Positions 33,147 to 41,537 of a stretch of 64,000 nucleotides of DNA are shown piece by piece. The stretch is from Streptomyces albus subsp. albus. GTDB taxonomy: Bacteria > Actinomycetota > Actinomycetes > Streptomycetales > Streptomycetaceae. The number at the start of each line of letters is the position of its first letter. Positions within the stretch are counted from its first letter, which is position 1. The notes under the pieces are model-generated. The model worked only from the letters and a program-made list of their open reading frames with translations. It made no database searches and was not told the DNA's origin. The DNA lies in contig NZ_JOID01000001.1 in NCBI RefSeq assembly GCF_000719865.1, positions 372,001-436,000 on the forward strand, given 5' to 3'. The translations under genes were made by a program, and so were the position numbers.

Positions 33147-33899
33147 ATGACTCGTCGGTTGCGCTTCACCGGCACAGACAGCAAGGTCGACGGCTGCCCC
33201 GCCCTGCACACGGACGAAGACACCGGCGAGATCATCGTTCAGGGCACACCCGTTACCGACCCCGAAGACCTCGCACAGCTCCGGCACTTCGGAGCCGGCG
33301 AGGCAGCGGTGGCCGTGCCGCGCGAACTGCTCGTGAACTGGGGACCGAAGGAGTTGGAGCGAGTGCCGGAACGCGTCGACCGGGCCACCTTCCGCCGCCT
33401 GTTCGAGACCTTCGAGCACACCGCCTGGCGGCTGGAAACGCGGCGCGGCTACGCCTCGGACCGGCAGGACCCCGACTTCCAGGCGTTCCTGGCCACCGGC
33501 TCCTCACCCTGCGACCCCGACGAACCCTGGTTCGCCAACATCAAGGCCCAGACGGCCAACGGTAAGACGGTCGGCCGGGTCCGCGTCGCCGATGACCCGC
33601 CCACCGAGGAGCAGCTGTTCCTGCTCGACTACGCCCGGCACAACGCCGCCGTCGGCGAGGACATCCGGTACCTGTGGCGCGAGGACGCCGTACGGACCGG
33701 CCTGCCCGCCGAGGATTTCTGGATCTTCGACTCACGGCTGGTCGCCCTGCTGCGCTTCGACGACGAGGACAACTTGCTCGACATCGAGCTGATCACCGAA
33801 CCGGCCGAGGTCGTGCGCTACGCCATGGTGCGCGACGCGGCGATGCACCACGCGATCCCGCGCGACCGGTTCGCCGCGCAGGTGGCCCCGAAGGAATAG
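33147..33899 (+). CDS. DUF6879 family protein
   Basis: 250 residues. The N-terminal ~70 residues (RLRFTGTDSKVDGCPALHTD, then VTDPEDLAQLRHFGAGEAAV) act as an extra module. The DUF6879 domain starts near 80 (FRRLFETFEHTAWRLETRRG) and includes RVRVADDPPTEEQLFLLDYA, GEDIRYL and EDFWIFDSRLVALLRFDDED. The family is found beside XRE regulators across Streptomyces, exactly as here (next gene 10 bases away). It is thought to belong to small regulator/effector pairs; its biochemistry is unknown. GGAAGGAAGAG fixes the ATG. Confidence 0.82.
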   Translation: MTRRLRFTGTDSKVDGCPALHTDEDTGEIIVQGTPVTDPEDLAQLRHFGAGEAAVAVPRELLVNWGPKELERVPERVDRATFRRLFETFEHTAWRLETRRGYASDRQDPDFQAFLATGSSPCDPDEPWFANIKAQTANGKTVGRVRVADDPPTEEQLFLLDYARHNAAVGEDIRYLWREDAVRTGLPAEDFWIFDSRLVALLRFDDEDNLLDIELITEPAEVVRYAMVRDAAMHHAIPRDRFAAQVAPKE

Positions 33900-33909
33900 C
33901 GCGTGAACG

Positions 33910-34761
33910 GTGAGCACTGACTACCAGCAGGCACGGGCGGCGTTGGGGGCGCGGCTGCGCGAACTCCGTTTCACGTGTCCCGGTGGCCGGCTCACGGGCA
34001 GGCAGCTCGCGCGGCGGCTCGGCTGGCCGGGCTCCAAGGTGAGCAAACTGGAGAACGGCAGGCAGACGGCCACTCCCGAGGACCTGAGGGCGTGGGCGGA
34101 CGCGACGGGGCAGCCGGAGGCGTACCCCGAACTCACCGCCCGGCTGGCCGGGTTCGAGTCGCACATCAGATCCTGGCGACGAGCGCTGGCGAACGGCTTC
34201 AAGCACCTTCACGAGGGGCTGAGCGCCGAGATCGATCGCACCTCGGAGATGTGGCTCTGGGAGGAGTCGGTGATCCCCGGACTCCTGCAAACCCCGGAGT
34301 ACGCCCGGCACGTCGTCCAGCGGTACGCGGAGCTGCTGGGCGGAGCCGGCGACATCGAGGCGGCCGTCCGCTCACGGGTGAAGCGCCAGGAATGGCTGTA
34401 CCGGTCCGGCCACAGGCTGCACGTGCTGATCTGGGAGGCCGCATTGCGGTCGCTGATCTGCCCGCCCTCGGTGCTGGCGAGCCAACTCGACCGCCTGAGC
34501 GGCGTGATCGGCATGGACACGGTGGAGCTGGGGATCATCCCCTTCACGGCGCCCGTCAAGATCGTGCCGGCCAACGGCTTCTGGGTGCTCGACGACCGGC
34601 TGGTCGTCGCCGAGGACTGGCACGCCGAACTGTGGCTGGACGATGCCGACAACATCGCCTTGTACAAGAAGGTCTGGCAGACCCTCGGCGAGTCGGCCGT
34701 ACACGGGGCCGAGGCCCGCAACGTCATCAACTCGGCACGCCGGGCCCTATACCCGCGTTGA
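33910..34761 (+). CDS. XRE regulator with DUF5753 (Scr1-type)
   Basis: 283 residues. HTH at about 12-60 (LTGRQLARRLGWPGSKVSKL, ENGRQTATPEDL). DUF5753 effector domain from about 95 (DRTSEMWLWEESVIPGLLQT, YARHVV) to the end (LGIIPFTAPVKIVPANGFWV, YKKVWQTL). Proteins of this type act as antitoxin-like regulators with small partners; here the partner is probably the DUF6879 gene just upstream. GTG 33910 leaves a 10-base gap after the upstream stop. The 40-bp element follows immediately. Confidence 0.85.
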   Translation: MSTDYQQARAALGARLRELRFTCPGGRLTGRQLARRLGWPGSKVSKLENGRQTATPEDLRAWADATGQPEAYPELTARLAGFESHIRSWRRALANGFKHLHEGLSAEIDRTSEMWLWEESVIPGLLQTPEYARHVVQRYAELLGGAGDIEAAVRSRVKRQEWLYRSGHRLHVLIWEAALRSLICPPSVLASQLDRLSGVIGMDTVELGIIPFTAPVKIVPANGFWVLDDRLVVAEDWHAELWLDDADNIALYKKVWQTLGESAVHGAEARNVINSARRALYPR

Positions 34762-34789
34762 CGCCGCTGCTGTGCGCGTGGGCGGGCGC

Positions 34790-34829
34790 GGTCAGCGTTT
34801 GAGACGGCTGCGGATCGCCAGGACCACCA
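34790..34829. repeat. Dispersed 40-bp element, copy 4
   Basis: The same core as the other copies: GTCAGCGTTTGAGACGGCTG then CGGATCGCCAGGAC. On the minus strand it encodes VLAIRSRLKR and a stop at 34792-34794. Confidence 0.65.
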
Positions 34830-34908
34830 CGACCGCCACGCCGAGGGCGGCGGCCCCGGCCGGGCCGTCGGCGGCGGCGAGCTCACGGCGCCTGCTCAAG
34901 TAGCGCAC
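34792..34908 (-). CDS. Possible 38-residue membrane peptide or gene remnant
   Basis: GTG at 34908 opens VRYLSRRRELAAADGPAGAA then ALGVAVVVVLAIRSRLKR: a basic head, one hydrophobic helix and a basic tail. That would make a plausible single-pass micro-protein. No ribosome site precedes the GTG. The last ten codons are the dispersed element, which elsewhere ends a large membrane protein, so a leftover 3' end is equally likely. Confidence 0.3.
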   Translation of the reverse strand: MRYLSRRRELAAADGPAGAAALGVAVVVVLAIRSRLKR

Positions 34909-35062
34909 GTCGTGCCCTTGTTCCTGGTCCGGCGTCGGATGACGGGCATGGGTCACCTCTGCCGGTTCCCCTGTCTTTTCGGGCTGCTGCCGCCCGCTGC
35001 GCGACCTGCTCGGGGTGGACGGCCGGGTTTGCCGGTCCTGAGCGGCCGGGCTGTTCCGAGTA

Positions 35063-35129
35063 CGCTCCGTGATGTGGTGGGCAGTACCCCGGGGACGCGG
35101 CTCGGTCGGCGACGGGCGGCCGGGCGCGA
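35063..35129. repeat. 67-bp repeat, copy B
   Basis: Matches 31147-31214, including GTGATGTG and a perfect CTCGGTCGGCGACGGGCGGC block. Confidence 0.6.
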
Positions 35130-35392
35130 GGGCGGAGCGGGGAGCGGGGACGGCGGGCAGTCGCTCAAATGTGCTGGTAGCGCGTCCATTTCTGGCTCGC
35201 GCCCTGCTCGCGGCGCCGGTACGGCGGAGCCGTGCGGACGGGGGTATGCGCCGGGGCCCGTACAGAATGCGTACGCGGCGTGCACGTACGGACACGAAGG
35301 GTGGACAGCGCGCGAAAATGTCCGTCACGCTGAGTGGTGAGCACGAGGGCCGTGGGGAGGGTCGCGGCCCGGTACGGAGGAAAGGGCGGCGG

Positions 35393-36328
35393 ATGGACAT
35401 CGTCGAAGGGGGCCCGGCCGCTGCGGCCGGGCACGAGGCGGAAACGGGAGCCGGAGGGGAAGCCGGGGCTGGAGACGTCGGCCTGCCGCAGCAGGGGCCG
35501 GCCGGGGAGTGGGAGCGGGAGCCGTGCCCCTCGGACAGCCTGCGGACGTTCGGCGCGTTCGTCCAGGCGCTGCGCGAGCACGCGGGGCTCAGCCGCACGG
35601 ATCTCGGCGTCCGGGTGCACTTCTCCAAGCACACGGTCGAGTCGGTGGAGTTGGGACGCCGGATGCCGGACCCGAGGTTCGTGGAGCGGGCAGAGGCAGC
35701 CCTCGGCAACACCGGCGCCCTCCGGAAGGCCGCCCGCCACCTCACCCGGGGCGAGCCGGGGCTCGCGGCCTGGTTCCGGCGGTGGGCGCGATTGGAACGG
35801 GAGGCGGTGAGTCTGTGTACGTACGAGAACCGGCTGGTGCCGGGCTTGTTGCAGTCGGAGGCTTATGCGCGGGCCGTGTTCGACAACAGCATTCCGCTGC
35901 TGACCGACGAGCAGACGGAGGCTCAGCTCACCGCGCGAATGCAACGGCAGGCGATGTTGCGCGACCGCCCCACCGTGCCGTTCAGCTTCATCGTGGAAGA
36001 GTCGGTTTTCCGACGCAGGCTTGGCGGTGCGCAGGTGCAGTCGAGCATGTTGGATCACGTGCTTGAGGTCACGGCACCCCGCAATGTGTCGCTTCAAGTG
36101 GTGCCTCTGGCATCAGAGTTCCATGGGTGCCTGGATGGACCTGTCCAGGTTGTGGAGACCCCGGAGGGGCGGCGGCTCGGGTACTCCGAAGGCCAGCAGA
36201 ACGGTCGGCTGATCTCCGACCCGAAAGAGGTGAGTCTGCTCTGCCGACGCTATGACACACTGCGCTCGCAGGCCCTCAACCCCCAGGAATCCAGGGACCT
36301 GTTGGAGCGACTGCGAGGAGAGCGATGA
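35393..36328 (+). CDS. Scr1-type XRE/DUF5753 regulator
   Basis: 311 residues. A Gly/Glu-rich head of about 50 residues precedes the HTH (FGAFVQALREHAGLSRTDLG, VRVHFSKHTVESVELGRRMP). DUF5753 runs from about 130 (YENRLVPGLLQSEAYARAVF) to the C-terminus (VSLLCRRYDTLRSQAL). GGAGGAAAGG upstream fixes the ATG at 35393. Its stop overlaps the first DUF397 gene by four bases (ATGA). In S. coelicolor such a protein (Scr1) neutralises a DUF397 partner (Scr2), and WhiJ-type homologues affect development. Confidence 0.87.
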   Translation: MDIVEGGPAAAAGHEAETGAGGEAGAGDVGLPQQGPAGEWEREPCPSDSLRTFGAFVQALREHAGLSRTDLGVRVHFSKHTVESVELGRRMPDPRFVERAEAALGNTGALRKAARHLTRGEPGLAAWFRRWARLEREAVSLCTYENRLVPGLLQSEAYARAVFDNSIPLLTDEQTEAQLTARMQRQAMLRDRPTVPFSFIVEESVFRRRLGGAQVQSSMLDHVLEVTAPRNVSLQVVPLASEFHGCLDGPVQVVETPEGRRLGYSEGQQNGRLISDPKEVSLLCRRYDTLRSQALNPQESRDLLERLRGER

Positions 36329-36516
36329 ACAGCGGCAAGGCGGAACTCCCCTGGTTCAAGTCCAGCTACAGCGGCACCCAGGGTGACAGCTGCGTGGAGG
36401 TGGCCATAGCTGAACAGGGCGTCCACGTACGGGACTCGAAGGACGTAACCATCCCGGCCTTCATGGTCGGACGCGAGGAGTGGGCGTCGTTCCTCGGGTT
36501 CGTGTCGGAGCGGTGA
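36325..36516 (+). CDS. DUF397 protein (Scr2-like), first copy
   Basis: 63 residues: LPWFKSSYSGTQGDSCVEVA, then HVRDSKD and WASFLGFV, all hallmark DUF397 segments. It is translationally coupled to the XRE regulator. DUF397 proteins are the toxin-like halves of Scr1/Scr2 pairs and modulate WhiJ-type developmental regulators. Confidence 0.87.
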   Translation: MNSGKAELPWFKSSYSGTQGDSCVEVAIAEQGVHVRDSKDVTIPAFMVGREEWASFLGFVSER

Positions 36517-36523
36517 GCGGCTG

Positions 36524-36712
36524 ATGCGCGGTGAGACGGAACTCGCCTGGTTCAAGTCGAGCTACAGCGGCGGCGAGGGCGACAGTTGCGTGGAGGTCGC
36601 GAACACCCAACAGGCCGTCTACGTACGGGACTCCAAGGACACGGCCCGCCCGGCCTTCACCGTCGGCCGCGAAGGATGGGCGTCCTTCCTCGGGTTCGCG
36701 TCGGGACAGTGA
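36524..36712 (+). CDS. DUF397 protein (Scr2-like), second copy
   Basis: 62 residues, about 70 percent identical by eye to the preceding protein (LAWFKSSYSGGEGDSCVEVA ... WASFLGFASGQ), from a tandem duplication. It starts 7 bases after the upstream stop. The variable middle (TQQAVYV against AEQGVHV) may alter partner choice. Confidence 0.85.
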   Translation: MRGETELAWFKSSYSGGEGDSCVEVANTQQAVYVRDSKDTARPAFTVGREGWASFLGFASGQ

Positions 36713-36720
36713 GCGTTTGG

Positions 36721-36772
36721 TGTGCCGTCCGCCGCCGGGATACCGGAGAGGCGGACGGCACACTTTTCTTTT
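36721..36772 (+). terminator. Rho-independent terminator of the Scr operon
   Basis: TGTGCCGTCCGCC (36721-36733) pairs perfectly with GGCGGACGGCACA (36750-36762), followed by CTTTTCTTTT. This is the best intrinsic terminator in the window, and it marks the end of the accessory half. Confidence 0.88.
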
Positions 36773-37560
36773 CGCCGCACCCGCGACACGTGCCTCCGTG
36801 GCCCGAGAGCTTCCACCGTCCGCCCCGGACCGGTCGGCTGACTGACTGAGTGACGTGACCCTGGGTCCACAGTGACACTTGCAGCAGATAGCCGCCCCGC
36901 GACGCAGTGGCCATGACGGGCGGCCGGCTCCTCGTGCCCGCCCCGAGGGCCGGACGGCGGGCGCCACGGGTCTGAGACTTCCGGCGCACAGCGCTGAGAC
37001 TCCCGGGCGCACACCAAGGACAGCGGCGACTACCGCCGCCACACCACGCCGGACCATGGGCCCGGACGAGCACCGGGCCGCGGTTCCGCGACGGGCACCG
37101 GGCCGCGGTTCTGGAAGCCCCACAGCCACCCGTACGGTCCTCGCCCTCCCGGACGCCGCCGGGTCGCGATCCGGCCTCCCTCCCCCCGCTCCGGACGTCC
37201 GGGGCGGACACCCCTGCGCGGCCCTCCGCGAGCGGCCATCCGTGACCGGCCGTCCCGTCGAGCGCCCGCCCCCGTTCATCTCCCGCCCCGCCCCGCCCCG
37301 TTCCGGCGCAACGCGCCGCTGAATTCCCGTGCGGGGCGCAGCCGTTTCCGCCGCCTTCAGAGACTTTCCCGGTACTCCATCCGGTATCGCCTCCGACGCC
37401 TCTCCGGGGTCATTATCATGGCGCGCCGAACATCACATTTCCGCAGGAATGCGGAGCGGGATTGTTACCTTCTCATCTCGGTCGATGACATGAAGAATCT
37501 GGGCCATCCGGGTCATCGCCCTTCGCGATCCATCCAGTAAGCCCCACGGGAGTGCCCCCG
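36773..37560. other. Long intergenic region upstream of cslA
   Basis: 788 bases. The left part is GC-rich without gene-like frames. The right ~200 bases are AT-richer (about 37370-37520) and should hold the cslA promoter and leader. A 40-codon frame at 37419-37541 has no ribosome site and was not called. Confidence 0.45.
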
Positions 37561-39558
37561 ATGGCGTCACCGAAATCCGTCACCCCGAAGGCCGGGGAAT
37601 CGCAATCGCCCGTCCCCGATTCCCTTCCGGTGTCCCCGGCCTACGATTACGAGCGGTACAGCAGACTCGCGGGGCCGCTCACCGACCCGGACGGGGGAAG
37701 CACGCCGTACCGGGTGGCCTACCGCAGTCTGCTGGCCCAGGAACCACACCGGATCCGCGCCACCCTGCTGCTCTGCGCGGCCCCCCTGGTCTCGGCGCTG
37801 CTCCTCTTCTGGCTGCTCCAGCCGGACCACTGGGTGGAGCGCCCGTACGTCTCCGGCTGGGAGTCGGCCGCGGACACGGCGATGCTCGTCTCCATCGGCC
37901 TCATCGAGTTCTTCCGGCTGTGCACGGTCTTCTCCAACGCCCACGCGACGCTCGTCGCCCGCGACCCCGTGCCCGTCACCCCGGAGCCCGGTACCCGGGT
38001 CGCCTTCCTGACCTCGTTCGTGCCCGGCAAGGAGCCGATCGAGATGGTCACCCGGACCCTGGAGGCCGCCGTCCGCGTCCGGCACCGCGGCACCGTGCAC
38101 GTCTGGCTCCTCGACGAGGGCGACGACCCGGCGGCCCGCGCCGTCTGCGCCCGCCTCGGCGTCCGCCACTTCACCCGCAAGGGCGTCGAGAAGTGGAACC
38201 GGCCCTCCGGCCCGCACCGCGCCCGGACCAAGCACGGCAACTACAACGCCTGGCTGGACGCCCACGGCGGGGACTACGACTTCTTCGCCTCCGTCGACAC
38301 CGACCACGTGCCGCTCCCCAACTATCTGGAGCGGATGCTCGGTTACTTCCGCGACCCGGACGTCGCCTTCGTCATCGGCCCCCAGGTCTACGGGAATTAC
38401 GACACCGCCGTCACCAAGGCCGCGGAAAGCCAGCAGTTCCTCTTCCACGCGCTGATCCAGCGGGCCGGGAACGCCTATGGCTCGCCCATGTTCGTCGGCA
38501 CCTCCAACGCCGTCCGCGTCAAGGCCATCCAGGGAATCGGCGGCCTCTACGACTCCATCACCGAGGACATGGCGACCGGCTTCGAGATCCACCGGGCCAG
38601 GAATCCGGAGACCGGACGGAAATGGCGCTCCGTCTACACCCCGGACGTGCTCGCCGTCGGCGAGGGTCCGGCCGCCTGGACGGATTTCTTCACCCAGCAG
38701 CTCCGCTGGTCCCGGGGCACCTACGAAACGATTCTCAAACAGTTCTGGAAGGCCCCGTTCTCCCTTTCCCCGGGGCGGCTGCTCAATTACACGCTGATGA
38801 TCGTCTATTACCCGATGACGGCTCTCAACTGGCTTCTCGCCGCGCTGAGTTGCGTGCTCTTCCTCGTCGTCGGCGCCTCCGGCCTGCACGTTCCCGCCGA
38901 GATCTGGCTGATGCTGTACAGCGACGCGGCCGCCCTGCAGATCGGCCTCTACATCTGGAACCGCCGGCACAACGTCTCCCCGCACGAGCCGGAGGGGTCC
39001 GGCGGACTCGCCGGCATGGCGATGTCCGCGCTCTCCGCGCCCGTCTACGCCAAGTCGCTGATCGACGCCGTGCTGCGCCGCAAGAGCTCCTTCGTGGTGA
39101 CGCCCAAGGGCGACTCGGCCAGCCCCGACCGGCTCGCCACCTTCCGGATCCACCTCTGCTGGGCCCTGGTCTTCGGGGGCTCCGTGGTGGCCGCGCTCTT
39201 CCTCGGCCATCTCCACGCCGCCATAACGGCCTGGGCCCTACTCGCCCTCGCCCTGTGCCTCGCCCCCGTGCTCGTCTGGGCCGCCGGCGAACGGCGGCCG
39301 CGGGCCGAGGACGCCGCGCGGCCCGCCGTGCCCGCGGCCCGCGCGGACTCCCCGACCGCGGAAGCCCCGGCGGGCTCCGCCCCGCGCCCGGCGGGGACGG
39401 ACGCCTCCCGGCGCGGCCCGGAGCGCTCCCCCGGCCCCGTAACCACCCCCGCAACCGCCGCCGTACCTGCCGCCTCCGGGACGTGCGCGAAGGCCGCCGC
39501 GGCCCCGGCGGCGGAGCGTGACGCCCCCGCAGAGAAGGACCCGCTGTGCGCCATCTGA
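37561..39558 (+). CDS. cslA: Cellulose synthase-like glycosyltransferase CslA
   Basis: 665 residues, GT2 family, multi-pass membrane protein. Catalytic signature: DEGDD near 150, ASVDTDH (D-x-D) near 240, ITEDMATGFE near 335 and QQLRWSRG (Q-x-x-RW) near 382. Paired helices lie near 65-115 and four or more after 405. In Streptomyces CslA makes a beta-glucan at hyphal tips together with GlxA, aiding attachment and morphology. The C-terminal ~90 residues are an Ala/Pro-rich disordered tail. GGGAG at 37548 fixes the ATG. The end overlaps glxA by 13 bases. Confidence 0.92.
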   Translation: MASPKSVTPKAGESQSPVPDSLPVSPAYDYERYSRLAGPLTDPDGGSTPYRVAYRSLLAQEPHRIRATLLLCAAPLVSALLLFWLLQPDHWVERPYVSGWESAADTAMLVSIGLIEFFRLCTVFSNAHATLVARDPVPVTPEPGTRVAFLTSFVPGKEPIEMVTRTLEAAVRVRHRGTVHVWLLDEGDDPAARAVCARLGVRHFTRKGVEKWNRPSGPHRARTKHGNYNAWLDAHGGDYDFFASVDTDHVPLPNYLERMLGYFRDPDVAFVIGPQVYGNYDTAVTKAAESQQFLFHALIQRAGNAYGSPMFVGTSNAVRVKAIQGIGGLYDSITEDMATGFEIHRARNPETGRKWRSVYTPDVLAVGEGPAAWTDFFTQQLRWSRGTYETILKQFWKAPFSLSPGRLLNYTLMIVYYPMTALNWLLAALSCVLFLVVGASGLHVPAEIWLMLYSDAAALQIGLYIWNRRHNVSPHEPEGSGGLAGMAMSALSAPVYAKSLIDAVLRRKSSFVVTPKGDSASPDRLATFRIHLCWALVFGGSVVAALFLGHLHAAITAWALLALALCLAPVLVWAAGERRPRAEDAARPAVPAARADSPTAEAPAGSAPRPAGTDASRRGPERSPGPVTTPATAAVPAASGTCAKAAAAPAAERDAPAEKDPLCAI

Positions 39559-41471
39559 TCAGCCCCCGCTTCCGCACCACGGCCCTCGGAGCGGCCGCCT
39601 TCCTCACCCTCGCCGGGCTCAACGCCCCCGCCGCCATCAGCTACGCCGAGCGCACCTACCACGCCTACAAGATCGAACAGCCGGAGTACAAGGCCCGGTA
39701 CGGCCACTGGGAGCTGCTCGGCGTCCCCGAGAAATACCGCGTCAACGCCATCCACGCGGCACTGCTGCGCACCGGCAAGGTGCTGCTGATCGCCGGGTCC
39801 GGCAACAACGAGAAGATGTTCGAGGCGGGCACCTTCAAGACGCTGCTGTGGGACCCGGCCGAGAACACCTTCCGGCTGATCCCCACCCCCGAGGACCTGT
39901 TCTGCTCCGGCCACGCCCAGCTCCCCAGCGGCAAGCTGCTGGTGGCCGGCGGCACGGCCCGCTACGAGGTGCTGGACGGCAAGGTCGAACGCGCGGGCGG
40001 CGGAATGCTCGTCAAGAACGAGGACCCGGACCGGCCGCACCACTTCCCGCGCGGCACCGTCTTCCGCTCCCCGGACGGCAAGGAGTACCGCACCACCCGG
40101 GCCTTCGAACTCCCCGCCGCCGAGAAGAAGAAGCGCAAGGGCGGCAGGGTCACCGTCACGGCGAGCGAGGAGCGCGTCTTCGTCGAAGCGGTGCGGAAAG
40201 GAAAGAGCCAGGTCACCCGGCGCCCCGACCAGTACACCGTCGACGGGCTGAGGGGCGCGGACCGGCGGAACGTCTACGGGCTCGCGCAGTCCCTCACCCT
40301 GGACAAGCAGGACTACCACGGCCTGGACGTGGCCTACGAGTTCGACCCCGTGGCCGAGCGGTACCTGCCGGTCGACCCGATGGCGGAGGCCCGCTGGTAC
40401 CCGACCCTCGCCACTCTCGAGGACGGCCGGGTCCTCGCCGTCTCCGGCCTGGACGAGATCGGCCAGGTCGTCCCCGGCAAGAACGAGATCTTCGACCCGG
40501 AGACCCGCACCTGGTCGCCCGCGCCGGAACGCTACTTCCCCACCTATCCGGCGCTCTTCCTCACCCGCGGCGGGGACCTCTTCTACTCCGGCTCCAACGC
40601 CGGTTACGGCCCCGCCGACAAGGGCCGCGCGCCGGGCCTGTGGAACGTGGAGAAGAACACCTTCCGCCCGGTGCCCGGCCTCGCCGACCAGGACCAGCTG
40701 GAGACCTCCGCCTCGGTGCTGCTGCCGCCCGCCCAGGAGCAGAAGGTGATGGTGCTCGGCGGCGGGGGCGTCGGCGAGTCCGCGAAGTCCACCGCGCGCA
40801 CCGCCGTGGCCGATCTGGCGCGGAAGGACCCGCGCTTCACCCCCGGGCCCGATCTGCCGCAGGGCACCCGCTACCTCTCCAGCGTGCTGCTGCCCGACGA
40901 CACCGTCTTCACCACCGGCGGCTCCGAGGACTACCGCGGCAAGGGCGACAGCGACATCCACAAGGCGCAGTTCTACCTGCCGCGGAAGAACGCCTTCCGG
41001 CCCGCCGCCTCCCCGGTCGTGGGCCGCAACTACCACTCCGAGGCGCTGCTGCTGCCCGACGGGCGGGTGGCCACCTTCGGCTCCGACCCGCTCTACGCCG
41101 ACCCGGAGAACAACCAGCCGGGCACGTTCGAGCAGCGCGTCGAGATCTTCTCGCCGCCCTATCTGCACCGGGGCGAGCGGCCGCGGATCACCGGCGGGCC
41201 GGACCGGGCGGAGCGCGGGGAGACGGCCGTCTTCTCCGTCGAGTCCGCGCGGCGCCCGGCCCGGGCCCGGCTGATCCGGCCGAGCGCCGTCACGCACACC
41301 ACGGACGTCGAGCAGCGCTCCGTCGAGCTGGGCCTGGAGCGGCGGCGCGGCGGGCGGCTGGCGCTGACCGTGCCCCGGGACCCGACGGTGGTGCCGCGCG
41401 GCTGGTACATGCTCTTCGTCACGGACTCCGCGGGTGTGCCGTCGGTTGCCCGCTGGGTGCACATCCGCTGA
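39546..41471 (+). CDS. glxA: Radical copper oxidase GlxA (galactose-oxidase-like)
   Basis: 641 residues, anchored by an N-terminal helix (TTALGAAAFLTLAGLNAPAA). It has a seven-bladed kelch core followed by a C-terminal DUF1929 domain. Cys120 in EDLFCSGHAQLPSG and Tyr285 in ARWYPTLAT are the probable thioether-linked radical cofactor. Tyr in FPTYPALF and the two His in RNYHSEALLLP and PSAVTHTTD fit the copper ligands. GlxA oxidises the CslA glycan and is needed for its deposition. A Lys-rich KKKRKGGRV insert at about 194-202 lengthens a loop. The GTG at 39546 lies inside the end of cslA, so the two are tightly coupled. Confidence 0.92.
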   Translation: MRHLISPRFRTTALGAAAFLTLAGLNAPAAISYAERTYHAYKIEQPEYKARYGHWELLGVPEKYRVNAIHAALLRTGKVLLIAGSGNNEKMFEAGTFKTLLWDPAENTFRLIPTPEDLFCSGHAQLPSGKLLVAGGTARYEVLDGKVERAGGGMLVKNEDPDRPHHFPRGTVFRSPDGKEYRTTRAFELPAAEKKKRKGGRVTVTASEERVFVEAVRKGKSQVTRRPDQYTVDGLRGADRRNVYGLAQSLTLDKQDYHGLDVAYEFDPVAERYLPVDPMAEARWYPTLATLEDGRVLAVSGLDEIGQVVPGKNEIFDPETRTWSPAPERYFPTYPALFLTRGGDLFYSGSNAGYGPADKGRAPGLWNVEKNTFRPVPGLADQDQLETSASVLLPPAQEQKVMVLGGGGVGESAKSTARTAVADLARKDPRFTPGPDLPQGTRYLSSVLLPDDTVFTTGGSEDYRGKGDSDIHKAQFYLPRKNAFRPAASPVVGRNYHSEALLLPDGRVATFGSDPLYADPENNQPGTFEQRVEIFSPPYLHRGERPRITGGPDRAERGETAVFSVESARRPARARLIRPSAVTHTTDVEQRSVELGLERRRGGRLALTVPRDPTVVPRGWYMLFVTDSAGVPSVARWVHIR

Positions 41472-41503
41472 CGGACCGCCCGGCCGCCGTCCCCCTCCGC
41501 GGC

Positions 41504-41534
41504 GGCCGGGCCCCGGCCCGGGACGGGCCCGGCC
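41504..41534. terminator. Terminator between convergent glxA and acyl-CoA synthetase
   Basis: GGCCGGGCCC (41504-41513) pairs perfectly with GGGCCCGGCC (41525-41534), between two facing stop codons. Confidence 0.75.
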
Positions 41535-41537
41535 GGC

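Larger units (their letters stand above)
34762..35392. other. Intergenic region with two repeat copies
   Basis: 631 bases. It contains 40-bp element copy 4 with a tiny membrane frame (34792-34908) and the second copy of the 67-bp repeat (35063-35129). It ends in the leader of the next XRE gene. No standard gene was seen. Confidence 0.5.

Noticed and set aside
34792..35745. A 317-codon minus-strand frame antisense to the Scr1-type gene
   Set aside because: Only its last 38 codons could be a micro-protein or relic; the rest is a shadow of the plus-strand XRE gene.
37419..37541. A 40-codon frame upstream of cslA (MARRTSHFRR...)
   Set aside because: No ribosome site, and it lies in the probable promoter and leader region.
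39546..41471. GlxA mistaken for a plain kelch adhesin
   Set aside because: The FCSGHAQLPSG Cys, the RWYPT Tyr, the DUF1929 end and coupling to cslA identify the copper radical oxidase.
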